A stretch of DNA of 41,558 bases, taken from assembly GCF_023284005.1 (NCBI RefSeq), contig NZ_JAKIKS010000044.1, positions 1 through 41,558 of the forward strand. The letters are read 5' to 3'. Under the pieces are notes generated by a model. The model was not told where the DNA came from. It searched no databases and saw only the letters and a list, made by a program, of their open reading frames with translations. Made by a program: the position numbers and the translations under genes. Of this stretch, positions 28,451-37,232 are shown piece by piece (positions within the stretch are counted from its first letter, which is position 1; each line of letters opens with the position of its first letter). This stretch comes from Shewanella surugensis. GTDB lineage: Bacteria > Pseudomonadota > Gammaproteobacteria > Enterobacterales > Shewanellaceae.

Positions 28451-29101
28451 TTATTCCCTGGTTTTAATCGGTAACTGACTTAAATATTGAATCAGCTTGC
28501 TAAGCTGCTCAGGTGTTTGTGATATCGAACTGATTAGGTATTGACCATTCACCAACAATGAAGGCACGCCGCGAATACCTGACAATTGCGCTTGAAGATC
28601 GTAATTGGATAATGCGAGGCTCGCATCCACAGACACCAATGTAGCCTTAACCTCATTGACTTCTAATCCTTGTTTAACAAAAAAGTTAACCAGATCCATG
28701 TCATTTTTAAAACTGCCTTCTTGCTCATGAATACGCTTAAAAATGGCCCCATGCACTTGACGAGTCACCTTAAACGTCTGCGCAAGATAATAAGCCTTTT
28801 GACTTAAAATCCAAGACTCTCTACCTGCGCCGACAGGGGTCCTAACAAATACAATATCCTTACCCAGTAAAGTGGCCGTTTGTTCAAATAATGCATCTTG
28901 ACGATAACAATGAGGACAATTATAAGAAAAGAATTCACGTACGACAGGCTGTTGAGCCTCAGGGATCCCTGCTATATGCGTATAATCTTGGCCTTCTACA
29001 TAAGTTACCGCACTTGAATTTGTATTAGCACTAACAAGCAAAGGCATTAAAATTGTCACAAAAAATAACAATAGATATTTGTTTTTTAAAACATTTTTCA
29101 T
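28451..29101 (-). CDS. DsbA-type thiol:disulfide interchange protein
   Basis: Periplasmic oxidase of protein thiols. 216 residues from the ATG at 29101; a second ATG at 29113 is equally open and the choice is uncertain (GGTG lies six bases before 29101). Signal peptide KYLLLFFVTILMPLLVSA. Thioredoxin fold with active-site CPHC in FFSYNCPHCYRQ, an inserted helical domain, and the cis-Pro loop GVPSLLVNGQYL, as in DsbA. Whether this is the main DsbA or a paralogue (DsbL-like) cannot be decided here; no dsbB lies beside it. Confidence 0.9.
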   Translation of the reverse strand: MKNVLKNKYLLLFFVTILMPLLVSANTNSSAVTYVEGQDYTHIAGIPEAQQPVVREFFSYNCPHCYRQDALFEQTATLLGKDIVFVRTPVGAGRESWILSQKAYYLAQTFKVTRQVHGAIFKRIHEQEGSFKNDMDLVNFFVKQGLEVNEVKATLVSVDASLALSNYDLQAQLSGIRGVPSLLVNGQYLISSISQTPEQLSKLIQYLSQLPIKTRE

Positions 29102-29133
29102 AAATGACACCATCGGTAATTAATAATAAATAG

Positions 29134-29553
29134 CTAGCAATGACTCAACATATCGAGGGGCTCGTTAAACTGATATGCGAAACCTAAATCACGTGTGATT
29201 AAGTCCCCATCCACTCTTTTCCCCACCTGCTCAATCTGGTTGAATACAGGTAAAGTGAGCCCTAAATCAATAGAAGCGGCTCGGTAAAATGCTTGCCGAC
29301 TTGGATGTTCCTGTGCACAAAGATTATAAACACTCTGAACATTATCGGCTAAAATGATACAAGTGACCGCCTTAACAAAATCACCCAAATGCACCAGATT
29401 AACGGGCGCAGCCCCTCCCGCAATATCACTTTTTCCTGATAAGAAGCGTCCAGGATGACGATTAGGGCCTACTAAACCGGCAAACCTCAGCACACAGGTT
29501 GGCGCCACATCGCTAAACACTTGCTCGGCGGCTAATAAAAATCCCCTCAGCAA
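29134..29553 (-). pseudogene. 3' part of a disrupted SDR/epimerase (YeeZ-like) gene
   Basis: 139 codons open directly out of the right end of the IS200-type insertion. The sequence LLAAEQVF...CVLRFAGLVGPNRHPGRFLSG and VNLVHLGDFVKAV is the C-terminal half of an NAD(P)-dependent epimerase of the YeeZ-like SDR group. The start-like TTG lies in the element end and is probably not used. The 5' part continues at 30061-30351, but the middle of the protein (the IINIPPGRR and STTSVYG region of the family) is present in neither fragment, so about 70-80 codons have been lost. Confidence 0.8.
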
Positions 29554-30085
29554 GCTGCGGGGTATTAATTGATCACCACACCATCAACTGTTCACTCTTC
29601 TCTACCGATTGTTTATGAAACTGTTTATAGTCATCATTACCTTGATTCTTTACATATTTTTTGATCATTTCTTCATCACCGTGCTTTCCTACTGTGCTAA
29701 CAAAATAACCATCTGACCAAAACGGCCCTCCCCATAATTGCTTTTTCACTTCAGGACATCTCTTGAATATTTCACGAGCTGAAATACTTTTAATTATCTG
29801 TACTATCTTTTTGGGGCTATACATTGGCACCGACTGTATAAGAAAATGGACATGATCTTTGTCCGCTACTATCTCAATGAAAATAATTTCATACCGATTT
29901 GATATATCAATACAAATATTCTTCAACTCTGTATCTACCTCCTCAGTAAAAACAGCTTTTCTGTATTTTGTCGGACAAACTATATGGTACATAAGAACTG
30001 ATACATTGTGACTTTTATGAATAAATGTGCTCATCCACTCATTCTAACACTTGAAGATTTTTACGCAGCAAGCTGCGGGGAATCA
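29543..30085 (-). mobile_element. IS200/IS605-family insertion (single tnpA)
   Basis: Each end carries the hairpin core GCAGC-AA-GCTGC: CCCCTCAGC / GCTGCGGGG at 29544-29563 (right end) and CGCAGC / GCTGCG at about 30065-30078 (left end), as expected for the subterminal palindromes recognised by Y1 transposases. No target duplication or terminal inverted repeat is needed in this family and none is seen. Length about 540 bp. Exact boundaries are estimates from where the SDR reading frame stops resembling its family. Confidence 0.75.
29573..30034 (-). CDS. tnpA: IS200-like Y1 transposase
   Basis: 153 residues, the normal length. HUH nuclease motif HVH in IVADKDHVHFLIQ; catalytic Tyr in the C-terminal helix MIKKYVKNQG; conserved LWGGPFWSDGYFVSTVG. 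The reading frame is intact, so the element may still be active. The left-end hairpin lies about 30 bases before the start, where it could limit translation as in IS200. Confidence 0.92.
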   Translation of the reverse strand: MSTFIHKSHNVSVLMYHIVCPTKYRKAVFTEEVDTELKNICIDISNRYEIIFIEIVADKDHVHFLIQSVPMYSPKKIVQIIKSISAREIFKRCPEVKKQLWGGPFWSDGYFVSTVGKHGDEEMIKKYVKNQGNDDYKQFHKQSVEKSEQLMVW

Positions 30086-30351
30086 AACCCAAAGAGATTG
30101 ACTCGGCGATTAGTTTGGCTTGTGGTGCAATCATCTAAGTCCAAACTGAAGCCTGCTATCCCTTCTTTTACCAACCATTGTGCTTGTTGCTGAGTACGTT
30201 TCGATCCTCGAACCATTAAGTTTTCCTTTACTAATGCTTTTGCTAAAGGTAAAACCAACCACACCCCACTATACTGACCGAACTTATCATCGTTTCGTTT
30301 TATCCTGTAATGATCAGAAGTTAACATCTCAACTCTGCTCCAGTCTATCAA
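30061..30351 (-). pseudogene. 5' part of the disrupted SDR/epimerase gene
   Basis: 96 codons ending in a stop inside the IS left end. It resembles the N-terminal Rossmann region of YeeZ-like SDRs (PLAKALVKE, VRGSKRTQQQAQWL, GFSLDLDD), but the nucleotide-binding motif that should read GCGWLG is SGVWLV here. Loss of those glycines suggests that the gene was already free to drift, or has drifted since the insertion. Confidence 0.7.
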
Positions 30352-30543
30352 TTTAAGCCTTAATGACTACCTCTTATTGAGAAATAACAACCAACGTTAA
30401 TATTTTTTAAGCGAGAAAATCAATCATTGCTAACTCAATGTTATTATTGGCACCTCTTATCGTCATAAAAAATGATGCATTCATATGAATCAACGTGAAG
30501 AAGTGAATTGACTCAATTTAATCAGAACTAAAAAGGAATCAAC

Positions 30544-30846
30544 ATGCTAGCATTCTGCCACCACCTCATACTTTTAATCATATTGACTTCAAGTTTAGCC
30601 TACGCCAATCCTAATCGAAACTTACCTTACATTCAGCCAAAAACAAATGTAAACTGGACAGAAATGGAGTATTTATTTACTGACTTAATACTCCAAGGTG
30701 AATGGATTTCTGAAATTTCAGCACGTCAAAATATTAGTGATAATATGGCCGAAACAGGTCTCATTTCAGTCGGAGTCAGCTGCTCTTCTAAGGATGGAAA
30801 AGTAGATTGTTTCTGTGCTGCAGATTCAGTATTGCAAGCGTACTGA
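30544..30846 (+). CDS. Small secreted protein of unknown function
   Basis: 100 residues with an AAGGA ribosome-binding site 6-7 bases before the ATG. Signal peptide (HHLILLIILTSSLAYA|NP) and a mature part of about 80 residues with three or four Cys near the C-terminus (SVGVSCSSKDGKVDCFCAAD), probably forming disulfides in the periplasm or outside. WTEMEYLFTDLILQGEWI is an amphipathic segment. I do not recognise a family. It precedes another small exported protein at 31096 with 250 bp between them; the gap shows no terminator. Confidence 0.6.
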   Translation: MLAFCHHLILLIILTSSLAYANPNRNLPYIQPKTNVNWTEMEYLFTDLILQGEWISEISARQNISDNMAETGLISVGVSCSSKDGKVDCFCAADSVLQAY

Positions 30847-31095
30847 AGCTAGTTGTGATTGTCATTAATTCACACCATTAACATAGACACTCCAGCGAGC
30901 GGCCAAACTCGGATTAATACGCTAAGTTCGGATCAGCCCACACCTAAGTCACCACTTGATAACACCATGTAGTGATTAAAGAGTCAATTAAACAGAAAGT
31001 AAACACCAGAACATACAATGTAACAATATTATCTTTGCTTTTAGGTTAACCCACTCCTATTTTTTATAAAGTGACAAAATAAAAAAGGAGGAAGT

Positions 31096-31653
31096 ATGTG
31101 CCAAACATTTAGTTTAAAGGCATTGTTTTTACTTATCTTTACAGTATTATTGACTCAGGTCGTTAATGCTTTTCCCGAAACTAACATCCCTAAAGACACT
31201 CAGGTCACGGTATTCAATAACACGGACCAAAAAATGATAGTGAGTTTCCTTGCCCATGGATGTACTAATCTCACCATTGCTGTAACCCGTAATAAAACCA
31301 TTAAACACAATAACCCCAATCAATCACCTCATCTGTGGTACCGTCACCCACGTGCAGAAAATCCTTACCGACATTGCCAAGTTAACATTCTACAGCCTAA
31401 CCAATTAACTTTTTATCGATATAAAGGCGTCGGTTATCTCATTGAAACGGAGCGGTTCGTTGTCTCTTATACATTAAAAGAAAATAACCACGAGAGTATC
31501 AGGAATATGATTTACCATAATTACGTCTATTTAGAGAATACTAAAAACAGTCTCCCTATATCGGCAAGAAAAAGCAGTGATACTTATTTATCCATCACTC
31601 AAACCAATCCAAGTGATAAACTCACCACAGCGCTTATTCAAATCAGCCCTTAA
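31096..31653 (+). CDS. Secreted protein of unknown function
   Basis: 185 residues; a strong AAAGGAGGAAG site precedes the ATG. Signal peptide KALFLLIFTVLLTQVVNA|FP. The mature chain begins with a beta-rich stretch (TQVTVFNNTDQKMIVSFLAHGC) and has two Cys (FLAHGCTNL and RHCQVNI) likely to be paired. No catalytic motif, repeat or membrane segment is seen. The Ig-like or thaumatin-like opening (VTVFNNTDQKM) is only suggestive. Unrecognised; likely periplasmic or extracellular. Confidence 0.65.
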   Translation: MCQTFSLKALFLLIFTVLLTQVVNAFPETNIPKDTQVTVFNNTDQKMIVSFLAHGCTNLTIAVTRNKTIKHNNPNQSPHLWYRHPRAENPYRHCQVNILQPNQLTFYRYKGVGYLIETERFVVSYTLKENNHESIRNMIYHNYVYLENTKNSLPISARKSSDTYLSITQTNPSDKLTTALIQISP

Positions 31654-31732
31654 TATTACCCTGAGCTTTTTCCGCTTTCACCATCGTGCTACACTCAGGG
31701 CTACTTTTACTTATTTTGATTGATATCACTTT

Positions 31733-32278
31733 ATGAAACAGTTGCTCGATTTTTTACCTTTAGTCATTTTCTTTGCTTTTTATAAAATCTACGATATTTA
31801 TGTCGCCAGTGGTGCGCTTATTGTCGCCACCGCGCTGCAACTGATCGTCAGTTATATGCTGTACAAAAAACTAGAAAAAATGCATCTCATCACCTTTGCC
31901 ATGGTGACTGTTTTTGGTTCTTTAACCTTATTTTTCCATGATGATGCCTTTATTAAATGGAAAGTCACCATCGTTTACTCATTGTTTGCCATTGGGTTAA
32001 TCGTGAGCCAGCTTATTAATAAGCCTGTCCTCAAAAGTATGCTAGGAAAAGAGCTGATTGTTGCCGATAAAATATGGGCACATGTCACTTGGTATTGGGT
32101 TTTCTTTTTTGCCGCATGTGGTTTATTAAATATTTATGTCGCCTTTAGTTTACCGCAGGAAACTTGGGTAAACTTTAAAGTCTTCGGTTTAACCGCACTC
32201 ACCCTTATCAACACCGTAATCACTATCATTTATCTCTATAAAAACATGTCTGAAGAGCAGCGTAAGGAACTGAAATAA
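31733..32278 (+). CDS. yciB: Inner membrane septation protein A family (YciB)
   Basis: 181-residue inner-membrane protein with five hydrophobic helices. Family signatures: [21 protein letters not shown] at the start, [19 protein letters not shown] in the middle, and [24 protein letters not shown]. YciB is implicated in envelope integrity and cell-division-linked functions in enterobacteria. The stop overlaps the yciI start by one base (TAATG), so the two are co-translated. A stem CCCTGAG / CTCAGGG just upstream (about 31663-31702) may end the previous transcript. Confidence 0.94.
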   Translation: MKQLLDFLPLVIFFAFYKIYDIYVASGALIVATALQLIVSYMLYKKLEKMHLITFAMVTVFGSLTLFFHDDAFIKWKVTIVYSLFAIGLIVSQLINKPVLKSMLGKELIVADKIWAHVTWYWVFFFAACGLLNIYVAFSLPQETWVNFKVFGLTALTLINTVITIIYLYKNMSEEQRKELK

Positions 32279-32577
32279 TGTGGTATATGATCTCATCTCA
32301 AGACATTGAAAACAGTTTAGCAAAAAGAAAATCTGTACGGAGCGAACACCTTGCTCGCCTACAGCTGCTCGCCGACGAAGGTAAACTGCTCATCGCAGGT
32401 CCCCATCCTGCCATTGATAACGACAACCCCGGTGATGCCGGTTTTACAGGATCCTTAGTCGTGGCCGACTTTGACTCTATCGAGCAGGCACAAGCTTGGG
32501 CCGACAACGATCCCTATATCAGTGCAGGTGTTTATCAAAGTGTGATTGTTAAACCGTTTAAACGCGTATTACCCTAA
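32278..32577 (+). CDS. yciI: YciI-like protein
   Basis: 99-residue cytoplasmic protein of the YCII ferredoxin-like fold, related to muconolactone isomerase-type domains. Conserved residues: the N-terminal MWYMISSQD strand, [11 protein letters not shown] with the His of the putative active site, [11 protein letters not shown], and [23 protein letters not shown] with the conserved Asp-Pro. The biochemical role is not established. Its tight coupling to yciB is conserved across gammaproteobacteria. Confidence 0.93.
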   Translation: MWYMISSQDIENSLAKRKSVRSEHLARLQLLADEGKLLIAGPHPAIDNDNPGDAGFTGSLVVADFDSIEQAQAWADNDPYISAGVYQSVIVKPFKRVLP

Positions 32578-32589
32578 GGAAAAACCATA

Positions 32590-33396
32590 GTGAAAATAGT
32601 TTCATTTAATATCAATGGATTACGCGCAAGACTACATCAGCTTCAAGCATTAATTGACTCTCACCAACCCGATATTATCGGCCTGCAAGAGACTAAGGTT
32701 CATGATGAAGCCTTTCCTTTAGCAGATGTAGAAGCCATGGGCTACCATGTTCATTTTCATGGCGGAAAAGCCCATTACGGTGTGGCAATGTTATCTAAGC
32801 AAGCCCCTACAAAAATTAAAAAAGGTTTTACAACTGATGGGGAAGATGCTCAGCGCCGTATGATCATGGGCACTTTTATACAAGAAAATGGCCGTCTTCT
32901 CACTGTGCTTAATGGCTATTTCCCTCAGGGAGATAACATCAATCATGAGACTAAGTACCCTGCTAAACGTCGATTTTATCAAGATCTGATGCACTATTTG
33001 AATGAGTATCATGATCCTGAAGAAGACATTGCGATTATCGGCGATATCAATATTTCACCGATTGATCTCGATATTGGTATTGGGGATGTTAACGCCAAGC
33101 GCTGGTTGAAAACCGGAAAATGCAGCTTTCAACCAGAGGAGCGTGAATGGCTAGCAACATTGTTAAACTGGGGATTCATCGATACCTTCCGTCAACTGCA
33201 CCCTGATCGCACCGAGCGTTATTCTTGGTTTGATTATCGCAGTAAAGGCTTTGTTGATAATCGCGGCTTGCGCATCGATGTGGTGCTCGCAACGTCTTCA
33301 CTCGCCGAAAGCCTTGTCGAGTCCGATGTTGATTATGAACTTAGGGCCATTGAGAAACCATCAGATCATGCCCCGATTTGGAGCAGCTTTAAATAA
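32590..33396 (+). CDS. xthA: Exonuclease III
   Basis: AP endonuclease and 3' repair exonuclease of base-excision repair. 268 residues from a GTG start (KIVSFNINGLRARL), preceded by AAGGA seven bases earlier. Catalytic motifs: LQETKVHDE (metal-binding Glu), HYGVAMLSK, IIGDINISPID (Asp and Asn), YSWFDYRS, RIDVVLAT and the terminal SDHAPIW His. It starts 12 bp after yciI and is likely the last gene of yciB-yciI-xthA. Confidence 0.96.
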   Translation: MKIVSFNINGLRARLHQLQALIDSHQPDIIGLQETKVHDEAFPLADVEAMGYHVHFHGGKAHYGVAMLSKQAPTKIKKGFTTDGEDAQRRMIMGTFIQENGRLLTVLNGYFPQGDNINHETKYPAKRRFYQDLMHYLNEYHDPEEDIAIIGDINISPIDLDIGIGDVNAKRWLKTGKCSFQPEEREWLATLLNWGFIDTFRQLHPDRTERYSWFDYRSKGFVDNRGLRIDVVLATSSLAESLVESDVDYELRAIEKPSDHAPIWSSFK

Positions 33397-33416
33397 ACTA
33401 TTCTCGTTAAAAAAGT

Positions 33417-33451
33417 GTACTTTAGTTTCACTTATCTAAAGTACATTTTTT
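33417..33451 (+). terminator. Bidirectional terminator after xthA
   Basis: Stem GTACTTTAG / CTAAAGTAC, ten-base loop, six T on the plus side and a matching A-run before the stem, so it can also stop the convergent DUF1097 gene. Confidence 0.85.
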
Positions 33452-33503
33452 ACTGACCCGTTAGACACTTTATTCAACAATACTCACTACATTCTTCAAA
33501 CGC

Positions 33504-33980
33504 TCACTCTGCTACTTGTGCTTTTGATAACTTATTACTCAAGCTCACAAATTGTCCTGTTAATAAGCTCATCGCTAAGCCCAATGTACCTCCAATCAAT
33601 AATGGCGGTATAATGGCCACTAAATCGCCCGCTAGCGCAAAACAGACACAACAACCAATAAAAGTGCCTGGAATAAAGGCCAAACGATAATAACTGGCTT
33701 GTAAACACATGGCAGCAGTCACGAGTCCAGTCATAATATATCCCACCATGGGCGACACAAAGAAACTACTCGCCGAAATAATCAACCAACCCCATAACAC
33801 GCCAGATAAATTGGTCGCCCAAGCCATAAACATGCCTTTTATCCCTGACAGATGTTGAGCGAAAAAAGTACTGCACCCCATGAAACCCAGCCAAGTGATC
33901 CAATTAAAAACATCTGCAACGCCTGCCCAAACGACAGCAAGTAACCCCGCTGAAACAGCCACAGACCAACGATTTTCCAT
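33504..33980 (-). CDS. DUF1097 family membrane protein
   Basis: 158 residues with four or five hydrophobic helices, resembling the DUF1097 (YcdZ-like) family of small inner-membrane proteins of unknown function. GGAG lies seven bases before the ATG at 33980, so I prefer MENRWSVAVSAG over the start six codons earlier. Gly-rich helices (ATNLSGVLWGWLII, PPLLIGGTLGLAMSLL) are characteristic. It converges with xthA and has no operon partner. Confidence 0.75.
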   Translation of the reverse strand: MENRWSVAVSAGLLAVVWAGVADVFNWITWLGFMGCSTFFAQHLSGIKGMFMAWATNLSGVLWGWLIISASSFFVSPMVGYIMTGLVTAAMCLQASYYRLAFIPGTFIGCCVCFALAGDLVAIIPPLLIGGTLGLAMSLLTGQFVSLSNKLSKAQVAE

Positions 33981-33998
33981 AAATATCTCCGAACTCAT

Positions 33999-34490
33999 AC
34001 CACATAGTCGTATTCGGCTTAAACCGCTTACTTTAAAACTGACTCATCAAGTTATTGCGTTACCTTTTAAAGCATCCTCGACTTAAATCGCCGTACGCCC
34101 ATGTATCAATGCGCTTTTATTATTAATTATTATTAGCATGGAATATAAAGGTGAGCCTCTCACTTAGCCCACCCCCGCGATTCCAATCTGCTACTGCATT
34201 AGGTAAACATAATTTACAAGTAGGCTAAATTACCTTTTTTTGAGTAAAAAAACACGAATTAATACATAAAAATGCTATTAACCCCACAATTTCTCAATAT
34301 TTCGTCACAAAGTCACATTTTCAGTTGTAAAATAACAGAGCAGAACCATGAAATTAGCGTAATACGAATACAAATAGAACAGCGATAATTTATTAATGCA
34401 GTATCACCTACTCATATATGGGCATTTAAAAAAATAGAAAAGTGAAAAAGGAAAGGCCATCCAGTTAGGTTCGACGCCAATATCGACATG
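33999..34490. other. AT-rich intergenic DNA without recognised content
   Basis: About 490 bases between the DUF1097 gene and a repeat element. No ORF with a ribosome-binding site, no clear hairpin and no RNA gene seen. Confidence 0.4.
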
Positions 34491-34798
34491 TATACCCGTA
34501 ACCATTGAAGATACCGGATCCAGCTGGAATTTAAAGCCTTTTAAGCAAGATCGTTAATTGCTCTTGCATCAATAACATTCCCGTCATCTGATGTTTAAGG
34601 TCTTTGTTGCTCCAGACAATAATAAGACATTCCCGATATCCATATAGGTCAGATAACAAATGTCGTGATCACATGGACGTGAGTGAACGAGCACAACTGT
34701 CTTCTTGAGCTGATAGCCTAATGATTCTAAGTTGATGCTCAGTAACGAAGCATAAAAGACTTTTCTCTTTTTTCAACGGAGTGCTTTTAGGGGCGTAT
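34491..34798. repeat. Second, diverged copy of the MITE-like family
   Basis: Starts TATACCCGTAACCATTGAAG and continues CCGGATCCAGCTGGAATTTA, matching the left part of the element at 26071. Near its right side AATGATTCTAAGTTGATGCT and CATAAAAGACTTTT match the internal block of that element. About 180 bp of unrelated sequence lie between the two matching blocks. The right terminus is poorly kept (GGGCGTATA may be what is left). Noncoding. Confidence 0.55.
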
Positions 34799-34821
34799 AA
34801 AAACAACCAACTGTTTTAACG

Positions 34822-35469
34822 CTATTGCAGATCCCAGCGATTAAGATCGTCGCGAGTATCAATATCTAACGCGCCACAATCCAGCGATAACATACTCAAT
34901 CGTCCTTGGGCTTTATATTGCATTAACACTGGCTTAGCGCCTCTATCACCTTTAATTCTCGAAAACACCGCTAAATCGTCTCCATTAAAAATAGCAGGTA
35001 CGCCCGGCTCCTCTAAATACTCCGACGCCACTGTTTGTTTATCTTGCTGCCAAAGATAAATAAGCTCTAGATAGTCTGCTGCTGAAATAGCCACTTGATC
35101 GGCAAGGGTTAACATCAAACCTGACGCTTGTGAATTAATCGCATGCTGCGCTGCGCACCTCACCGAAGTCGATAAGCCTTGCTCCCAATCGGGATTGACT
35201 ACCCAATGGGTGCTTTCTGGTAATAAAGGCTGCAACTGCGCCCGATGCCCACCTAAAATCACCACGACTTCGACTTCCATCTCAAGATTAATGTCTGTAT
35301 TCATACCCGCATTAATAACATCTGCAGCGCGTTTTAACTTAAGGTAAGTATCCAAGAGTATCGCATTCTGGCTGCTTTTCAGTGTGGCAGCTAATTTAGT
35401 GCCCTTAAAACGGCGGCTGCCACCCGCAGCTAGCATAGCGATAATGAGTTTTTTATTGCATTGAGACAA
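34822..35469 (-). CDS. MocA/MobA-like nucleotidyltransferase
   Basis: 215 residues, NTP-transferase fold. The loop AMLAAGGSRRFKGTKLA is the nucleotide-binding signature LAAGxSxRxxxxK; VVILGGHRAQL, NPDWEQGLSTSVRCAA and LTLADQVAISAADY match molybdenum-cofactor cytidylyltransferases (MocA) and relatives. Substrate is likely molybdopterin with CTP or GTP, but no moco gene or xanthine-dehydrogenase-type gene lies beside it, so substrate choice is open. A Pro-Ala-Ile-Phe (VPAIFNGDDL) segment is conserved in the family. Confidence 0.8.
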   Translation of the reverse strand: MSQCNKKLIIAMLAAGGSRRFKGTKLAATLKSSQNAILLDTYLKLKRAADVINAGMNTDINLEMEVEVVVILGGHRAQLQPLLPESTHWVVNPDWEQGLSTSVRCAAQHAINSQASGLMLTLADQVAISAADYLELIYLWQQDKQTVASEYLEEPGVPAIFNGDDLAVFSRIKGDRGAKPVLMQYKAQGRLSMLSLDCGALDIDTRDDLNRWDLQ

Positions 35470-35806
35470 CTCGACATCCTATTTGGAACGGAATCAGCCC
35501 AAAAAGTAAATATGTATGGTAAGTCTCATAGTATAACGGATCACGAAAGTATCCTAGATCTTAGCAATAAGCTGACACATGTTAACCTTCTTAAAATCAG
35601 AATATCTTAAATAATACCTTCAACACTGATTAAAGCCATATTATTTAGGATGAAAAACAATGCCCATGCACCACTCGTAACAACATAAAATAACAGACTA
35701 AAGTACTAACGATTTCATTGAAAATATGTATATTTATAGAAGCCAAGGTGCCATAGAAGTATCATAACCTGTCACTTCAACATCCCGCATAGAAAGGACA
35801 ACTCAT
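35470..35806. other. Intergenic region upstream of the interrupted ORF
   Basis: About 340 AT-rich bases. It must hold the promoters of the nucleotidyltransferase (leftward) and of the interrupted ORF (rightward), but I cannot place either. AGAAAGGAC before 35807 is the ribosome-binding site of the latter. Confidence 0.35.
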
Positions 35807-36424
35807 ATGACTTATTTTAACCCACTCGCAACAAATATTAATGCCTACTCGCTCTCTTCAGAGAACAACCAAAATGCCGTTAATTCAACCGACAGAGAAG
35901 GATAACATAGCATTAACATCAGTGAGAGCTATTTTCAAAATACAATCAACAGAGCAATAGGAGAAAATGCAGAACAATCAGGCTTAATATTAACGGCAAA
36001 CGAACCACTTAGCATAGAAAAAGCCCATTTAATCCAACGCACTTTTGATTATATTTGTGATTATATTATGGATTATTTATGCGGAACCGACATTCAAGGC
36101 TTTAAAATACAATTTGAAAAGCTCCTCACTCAAAACTTAAACGATGATGAATTTGATTTAGCATTCGAAGAGTTGAAGATGATGGTCAATGAAGAGAATA
36201 GATCGAAAGTATTCGCGATCCAATTACAATCCAGTGATATTCAATTGGCCAGCGGCCAAGGCACTGTATCCTATTACATCAATTATATCGACCAAACGGG
36301 AGACAGTTGTAATCTCGGATTTGAGCGAGGCCCCTGCAGCAGTATTGTTGACGAAGCTAACGATCAAATAGTCCGTAATCCAATAATGAGCTGGTATGAG
36401 GCAATATTAAGCCTAGATAACTAA
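35807..36424 (+). pseudogene. Unknown 205-codon gene interrupted by an in-frame TAA
   Basis: An ATG at 35807, with AAAGGA eight bases earlier, opens a frame (MTYFNPLATNINAYSLSS) that meets TAA at 35903-35905 and then stays open to 36424. The downstream part reads as good protein (ESYFQNTINRAIGENAEQSG, DYIMDYLCGTDIQGFK, FEELKMMVNEENRSK), acidic and soluble. A shorter product could start at the ATG at 36068 (118 residues), but the coding character clearly extends upstream of it, so a nonsense mutation is likelier. Family not recognised; no signal peptide. TAA cannot be a selenocysteine codon. Confidence 0.5.
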
Positions 36425-36531
36425 GATTGAATATCCTTTACTTCAATCAGCCATTTTAAGGTTTAAATTTATCTACAAATGAAGCTGATAACCCTATCAA
36501 AATGACACTAATATTTTTAAACACAAACAAA

Positions 36532-36570
36532 AAGCCGCATGAAACTCAAACTTGAGTTTTGATACGGCTT
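36532..36570 (-). terminator. Nested-stem terminator past the kinase fragment
   Basis: AAGCCG / CGGCTT enclosing AAACTCAA / TTGAGTTT with a 2-nt loop; five T follow on the minus strand. It fits the end of the former kinase transcript and can also stop the interrupted ORF from the left. Confidence 0.65.
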
Positions 36571-36735
36571 GACTTAATCTTGCCTACCATGTTTTTAACT
36601 CCCGCTAAAAAACCACATAATCAACAACCCCACGCCAAGGCTTTTCGCTTAGACTCAAATTCGCTACGCGAAGAAGGGTATCTAAGTGACCCCAAGGTCA
36701 AAACACTTTTTACGCCGAATCAAACCCTAATAGGA

Positions 36736-36948
36736 TTAATGAAGTATCACGTGCTTGTATAAGCATATGGCAAGACGACGCGCCCCGCTAATCAAGGATA
36801 AACGTCTATTAAAATCAGCCTGAGGTTTAAACATCAGTGTCTCATGCTTAGCTTCCGTCATTTTTCGGTCACTGGCATTAAAAAAACCAGATCGCACACT
36901 GTGACTTCCCACATCAACGCCAATAAAATAACGATCCATCTTGCGCAT
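36736..36948 (-). pseudogene. N-terminal fragment of an FGGY-family carbohydrate kinase
   Basis: Only the first ~45 residues look like the family: DRYFIGVDVGSHSVRSGFF is the phosphate-binding loop of ribulokinase-type FGGY kinases, followed by DRKMTEAKHETLMFKPQADF. After that the frame continues into unrelated sequence and stops at 70 codons, against about 500 for an intact kinase. The rest of the gene is not found in the window, so this is a deletion remnant. The DNA between 36571 and 36735 shows no kinase similarity. Confidence 0.6.
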
Positions 36949-37232
36949 TCCACTCAGCTCTACATTTTATCAGCAAACAACATGAACCAAAGAATCAATC
37001 CAAATACCCACGATTATGATTGCTACATAACACCTAGCCTAAGAGACTATCTCCATATCAGCTACAAATGCAGTTTTCATGTCACTTGGACATATGAAAG
37101 AGTAGGCCACGCCCCCCATAATCGTCAAAGCTCATTGTCAGTGAAAAACTCAAAAAATATATTATCTGCTGAAAAATAACACTCAATAGAAATAAATGAG
37201 TGACCTTCACTATTCATTGAGCCCAAAATGCA
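36949..37232. other. Intergenic DNA without recognised content
   Basis: No supported gene. A plus-strand frame runs through here but is antisense to the kinase fragment and has no ribosome-binding site. Confidence 0.35.

Noticed and set aside
35903..35905. In-frame stop read through as selenocysteine
   Set aside because: The codon is TAA, not TGA, and no SECIS-like hairpin follows.
36559..36762. 67-codon plus-strand ORF after the terminator
   Set aside because: It starts within the terminator stem and overlaps the kinase fragment; no start signals.
36844..37179. 111-codon plus-strand ORF
   Set aside because: Antisense to the kinase fragment, no ribosome-binding site, His/Thr/Asn-rich composition typical of AT-rich noncoding frames.
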